From contig JANWUS010000077.1 of the NCBI GenBank assembly GCA_024958715.1, forward strand, positions 1 through 54,608: a DNA stretch of 54,608 bases, written 5' to 3'. The notes below the pieces were generated by a model. The model did no database searches. It was not told where the DNA came from and saw only the letters and a program-made list of their open reading frames with translations. A program made the translations under genes and the position numbers. This DNA comes from Cyanobium sp. FGCU52 (GTDB lineage Bacteria > Cyanobacteriota > Cyanobacteriia > PCC-6307 > Cyanobiaceae). The first letter of the stretch is position 1; each line of letters opens with the position of its first letter. Shown piece by piece: positions 52,308 to 54,608 of this stretch.

Positions 52308-52994
52308 TCATTTTTTGAGCAGAAGCTCGCAGAAATAAACATCTCCACACTGCGCCAGCCTATTACCACTGACATCTATGACTTTGATTGGCAAAGGCAT
52401 TGTCGATGCTAAATGCTGGCGTGCTTTTCTAAAGTGTAAAATTTGCAATCCAGTCTTAACAGGTTCAACAATAAAGACATAACCACTCCTTTCCAGTCTA
52501 ATCTGTTTTAATATGTACTTAAACAAAAAAACTTGAGTTCGTGGATTGGGGCGCATTGTATTGCCTGCAGAGAAAATGCCTGAACATTCTGACAAGCCAA
52601 CAGCAAGAGATTGATTATTCCGCTTGGTATAGAGAAGGCCTGTAAAGAGATCTAAGTCTTGGCTACCACTTGCACCTTGGTATTCAGAAAAAGTCAAGAT
52701 ATCACTTTTCCATCTTCCATCTTTAAGTAATTTTGCATCAGTGTCGCTCCGATTAATTCTGTGACTGAATTCTTTTCTAATTAAGTTAATCTGTTCTGTT
52801 GGCTTAGGGCGAACAAAAGTATCAGAGTAAAAGCAAACATCAAAAGGTATATTAGTTCCTTGAGCTTGAGCGATAGTATCTCTGGGGATTTCTCGTAATT
52901 GATTTTCGGCTTTAGTGTCTAGCTGTTGATTAGCAATCAAAGCTAAGAAGCTGAAAGTACAGATGATTTTAGTTAGGTGAGATTTGATTGTCAT
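52308..52994 (-). CDS. Secreted four-cysteine protein A, unknown family
   Basis: A 228-residue protein with an export signal (hydrophobic IICTFSFLALIAN, about residues 10-22). The mature region begins with NIPFDVCFYSDTFVRP near 48. It is clearly paralogous to the neighbour at 53053-53697: both share NIPF-x2-CF-x-SD-x-FVRP, a middle W-x-(S/A)-DIL block, VEP-x-K-(T/S)-GLQILHF-x-KA near 177 and (K/E)VID-x-x-G-x-x-L. Cysteines 54, 137, 216 and 222 align with four in the paralog, suggesting two disulfides. AT-rich codons unlike the core genome indicate transfer. No family recognised. Confidence 0.7.
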   Translation of the reverse strand: MTIKSHLTKIICTFSFLALIANQQLDTKAENQLREIPRDTIAQAQGTNIPFDVCFYSDTFVRPKPTEQINLIRKEFSHRINRSDTDAKLLKDGRWKSDILTFSEYQGASGSQDLDLFTGLLYTKRNNQSLAVGLSECSGIFSAGNTMRPNPRTQVFLFKYILKQIRLERSGYVFIVEPVKTGLQILHFRKARQHLASTMPLPIKVIDVSGNRLAQCGDVYFCELLLKK

Positions 52995-53052
52995 TGGTTT
53001 AAGTTGTTAAAGTGGATATTTGAGCCTTTAAGATTGTTCATAGCTATGGTTA

Positions 53053-53697
53053 TTAAAGCTGACAAGTATGTTTACATTTGCCTAAAAAGCGACCTTTTGT
53101 ATCTATAACTTCAATGGGGCTGGTATTCCCTGATACTAAATCTTGGGGAGCCTTGCTGAAGTGGAGTATTTGCAATCCGGATTTACGGGGCTCCACAACA
53201 AAGGTATATCTATTGTTAAGAAATCTGATTTCCGTTAGTACATGCTTAATCAATCTAACTTCGATGTGGGAGTTGGGTTTGCCATACCCATTTGTTTCGG
53301 CGAATCTCCCCCAGCATTTGCCTATGCCTAAAGCTGCATTTTTATCGCGCCTGATTATGTACTCAATTCCCGAAGAGAGTTCCATGTCCTTTCCTCCACT
53401 GATTCCGTAATAAGAATCGAAAACAAGAATGTCTGCTCTCCAATAGTCACCATTAAAGAGATTAGAAATATTCTTACGAAAATTTGAGTTAACCCTATAA
53501 CTTAAGTAGTCGTCTTGTTTTACAAGCTTGGTGTATGTCTCTCTACTCGGTCGAACAAAGTTATCAGAGTTAAAGCACATTTGAAAAGGGATGTTGTTTA
53601 CTGATTGTGCTTTAGCCAAAGGATAGAAACCATCAAAAAACGTTGACAATCCCAATAAGGAAACAATTAACAGATATTGGGAGTGAAATAGTTTCAT
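53053..53697 (-). CDS. Secreted four-cysteine protein B, unknown family
   Basis: A 214-residue paralog of protein A, located 58 bp upstream on the same strand. A signal peptide (about residues 1-30, YLLIVSLLGLSTFF, cleavage after AKA) precedes NIPFQMCFNSDNFVRP. Cysteines 41, 128, 208 and 212 match those of protein A. The conserved VEPRKSGLQILHFSKAPQDL is near 168 and SPIEVIDTKGRFLGKC near 193. The two likely form an operon with B first. AT-rich composition; between two transposase remnants. Function unknown. Confidence 0.7.
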   Translation of the reverse strand: MKLFHSQYLLIVSLLGLSTFFDGFYPLAKAQSVNNIPFQMCFNSDNFVRPSRETYTKLVKQDDYLSYRVNSNFRKNISNLFNGDYWRADILVFDSYYGISGGKDMELSSGIEYIIRRDKNAALGIGKCWGRFAETNGYGKPNSHIEVRLIKHVLTEIRFLNNRYTFVVEPRKSGLQILHFSKAPQDLVSGNTSPIEVIDTKGRFLGKCKHTCQL

Positions 53698-53711
53698 GTT
53701 AATGTGAGGGC

Positions 53712-53741
53712 AAGGTAGGGTCTCTTGAATAGTAAAGTCAA
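53712..53741 (-). promoter_or_regulatory. Candidate sigma-70-type promoter of the B-A pair
   Basis: On the minus strand TTGACT (53741-53736) is followed after 18 bases by TACCTT (53717-53712), 14 bases before the ATG of protein B. The leader would be very short and no Shine-Dalgarno sequence is seen. Confidence 0.4.
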
Positions 53742-53769
53742 TATCAGGAACTCTATAATTTAGTATAGC

Positions 53770-54200
53770 CAGGGCCAGCTCAGAGTGCAGCCAGTCTCAA
53801 TGCCTGTGCTGTCGTAGCCCCATCGCCAGCAGTGCCGTGATATCGTGCATCACCGCCCGCATCCACGCACGGATCGACTGAATCCCTCTAGCCGCAGAAG
53901 ACTTATTGTAGCTGCTTGCAAAGTGGCCATCACACCGGCGCCGTTGCCCCGGTAGCGATTGTTGCCTACCTGGAGCTGGGTATATCGGATCAAGTGCTAT
54001 CCCTTGTGCACTCGGCCTTCACATCGCCGATCCAGCTGGTGCCGATCCAGGCCTGCCTAATGTGCTCCTGTGCCTCCGTAGCCTGCAGCGGCCAGGTGAT
54101 GTCGCGGCCATGGCTCTTGTCGTGAGCAGTTTCCACGAAAGGGATCGTGCGCTTTCCCTGGAACTGGGTGCGGATCAGGCGCTACATGCCCAGACAGACA
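53770..54200 (-). pseudogene. ISAs1-family transposase remnant (C-terminal half)
   Basis: Minus-strand remains of a second transposase. One frame gives RLIRTQFQGKRTIPF preceded by a TAG where the family has Tyr, then HGRDITWPLQATEAQEHIR and AWIGTSWIGDVKAE, ending at a TGA. A jump with a deletion leads to NNRYRGNGAGVMATLQAA, then a one-base deletion near GFxSIR shifts to QSIRAWMRAVMHDITALLAMG and a TGA at 53799-53797. CAGGGCCAGCTCAGAGTGC at 53770 sits exactly where AT-rich DNA resumes and is probably the right terminal repeat. Not functional. Confidence 0.75.
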
Positions 54201-54608
54201 TAGGTTCAATTTTAACATAGGAGCACATTCTATAGCCCCTCAACCCATCTCGTATGGGTTGGAGCCGGAATTTCGGTTCTGGCATTTATCTTAATCCCAT
54301 TAATCTTAGTCAAAACCATCAGTGTGCGTGAGCTAGCGCTGGGATGTCGCGGTAAAGCTCTGAAAGAGACCATCTACAAGCGATTACAAAGCGTTTTTTC
54401 GAAGACTTGTGCTGGATTGCTCTGAAACTACCAATATCGTCGTGGTTTTCAATATCTCCCAACCTGTGGTGTTGAGCCTTGACCATACAACCTGGGGGTT
54501 TGACAAAATAATGATACAAAATCTGTAATTAGGGCCTCCTGAAAAAGGGAAACCCACTGCAGCGCAGCTTGTTTCAGCGATAGAGACCCGATAAACTGAC
54601 CTAGATCA
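54201..54608. other. AT-rich region without a recognised gene
   Basis: Contains a perfect inverted repeat, CAACCCA (54241-54247) and TGGGTTG (54255-54261), and short open stretches only. A 66-codon frame on the minus strand (54519-54319) and a minus-strand frame open from the window edge have no recognisable product. A gene entering from the right cannot be excluded. Confidence 0.4.

Noticed and set aside
53916-54125. 69-codon plus-strand frame
   Set aside because: It is antisense to the second transposase remnant, which has recognisable family motifs on the minus strand.
51005-54200. Restriction-modification or toxin-antitoxin reading of the island
   Set aside because: No methyltransferase, helicase or antitoxin-like fold is visible; yraN belongs to the core and the two secreted proteins have export signals.
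54319-54519. 66-codon minus-strand frame near the right edge
   Set aside because: No family resemblance, no start signals and surrounded by decayed DNA; too short to support as a gene.
1-54608. tRNA, rRNA or CRISPR array
   Set aside because: Reading the gaps on both strands I found no cloverleaf-like sequence, rRNA segment or regularly spaced repeats.

Overview
This window comes from a GC-rich picocyanobacterium of the Synechococcus/Cyanobium type. Oxygenic phototroph genes identify it: geranylgeranyl reductase chlP, phycocyanobilin:ferredoxin oxidoreductase pcyA, allophycocyanin beta-18 apcF, psb28, gun4, ferredoxin-sulfite reductase and a DevBCA exporter. The cyanobacterial HIP1 octamer GCGATCGC recurs through the first 47 kb. 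The genus assignment is inference from gene content and order.

Region 1 (1-10.6 kb) starts inside a GDSL/SGNH lipase-like gene with a PEP-CTERM-like tail. A tightly packed minus-strand operon follows, read right to left: typA, DUF309, lptA, lptB, lptF/G, ccsA. It combines a translational GTPase, lipopolysaccharide export and cytochrome c maturation. Next come a VanY-like M15 peptidase, chlP with a clear terminator, and a CorC/HlyC membrane protein.

Region 2 (10.6-22.4 kb) holds glyS and the divergent sir, a small secreted protein, a VanX-like dipeptidase, recG and an unassigned 398-residue protein, then tsf-rpsB, a family 2 glycosyltransferase and a 51-residue basic protein with its own terminator.

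Region 3 (22.4-37.8 kb) holds pcyA-devB-devC-devA. Divergent from it is a pair of M16 peptidase genes, one with the zinc motif and one without. Then come sipA (DUF3148), a coupled operon bioY-lspA-FHA/PBP1-DUF697 GTPase, a PLP decarboxylase, tadA, a serine/alanine-glyoxylate aminotransferase and apcF.

Region 4 (37.8-51.4 kb) holds glnA behind an exact NtcA-type site, several small conserved proteins, an anti-sigma-like ATPase, gun4, psb28 with two AI-2E-type permeases, and the minus-strand run rsmA-ispE-DUF3082-(31-residue membrane ORF)-pdhB-secD-secF-small membrane protein. A small secreted protein and yraN close the core.

Region 5 (about 51.5-54.6 kb) differs abruptly. It is AT-rich, has no HIP1 site and is gene-poor. 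It holds two decayed ISAs1-family transposase remnants in opposite orientation. Between them lie two paralogous secreted proteins with four conserved cysteines that I cannot assign to a family. This is the accessory part of the window and the best place to look for something undescribed.
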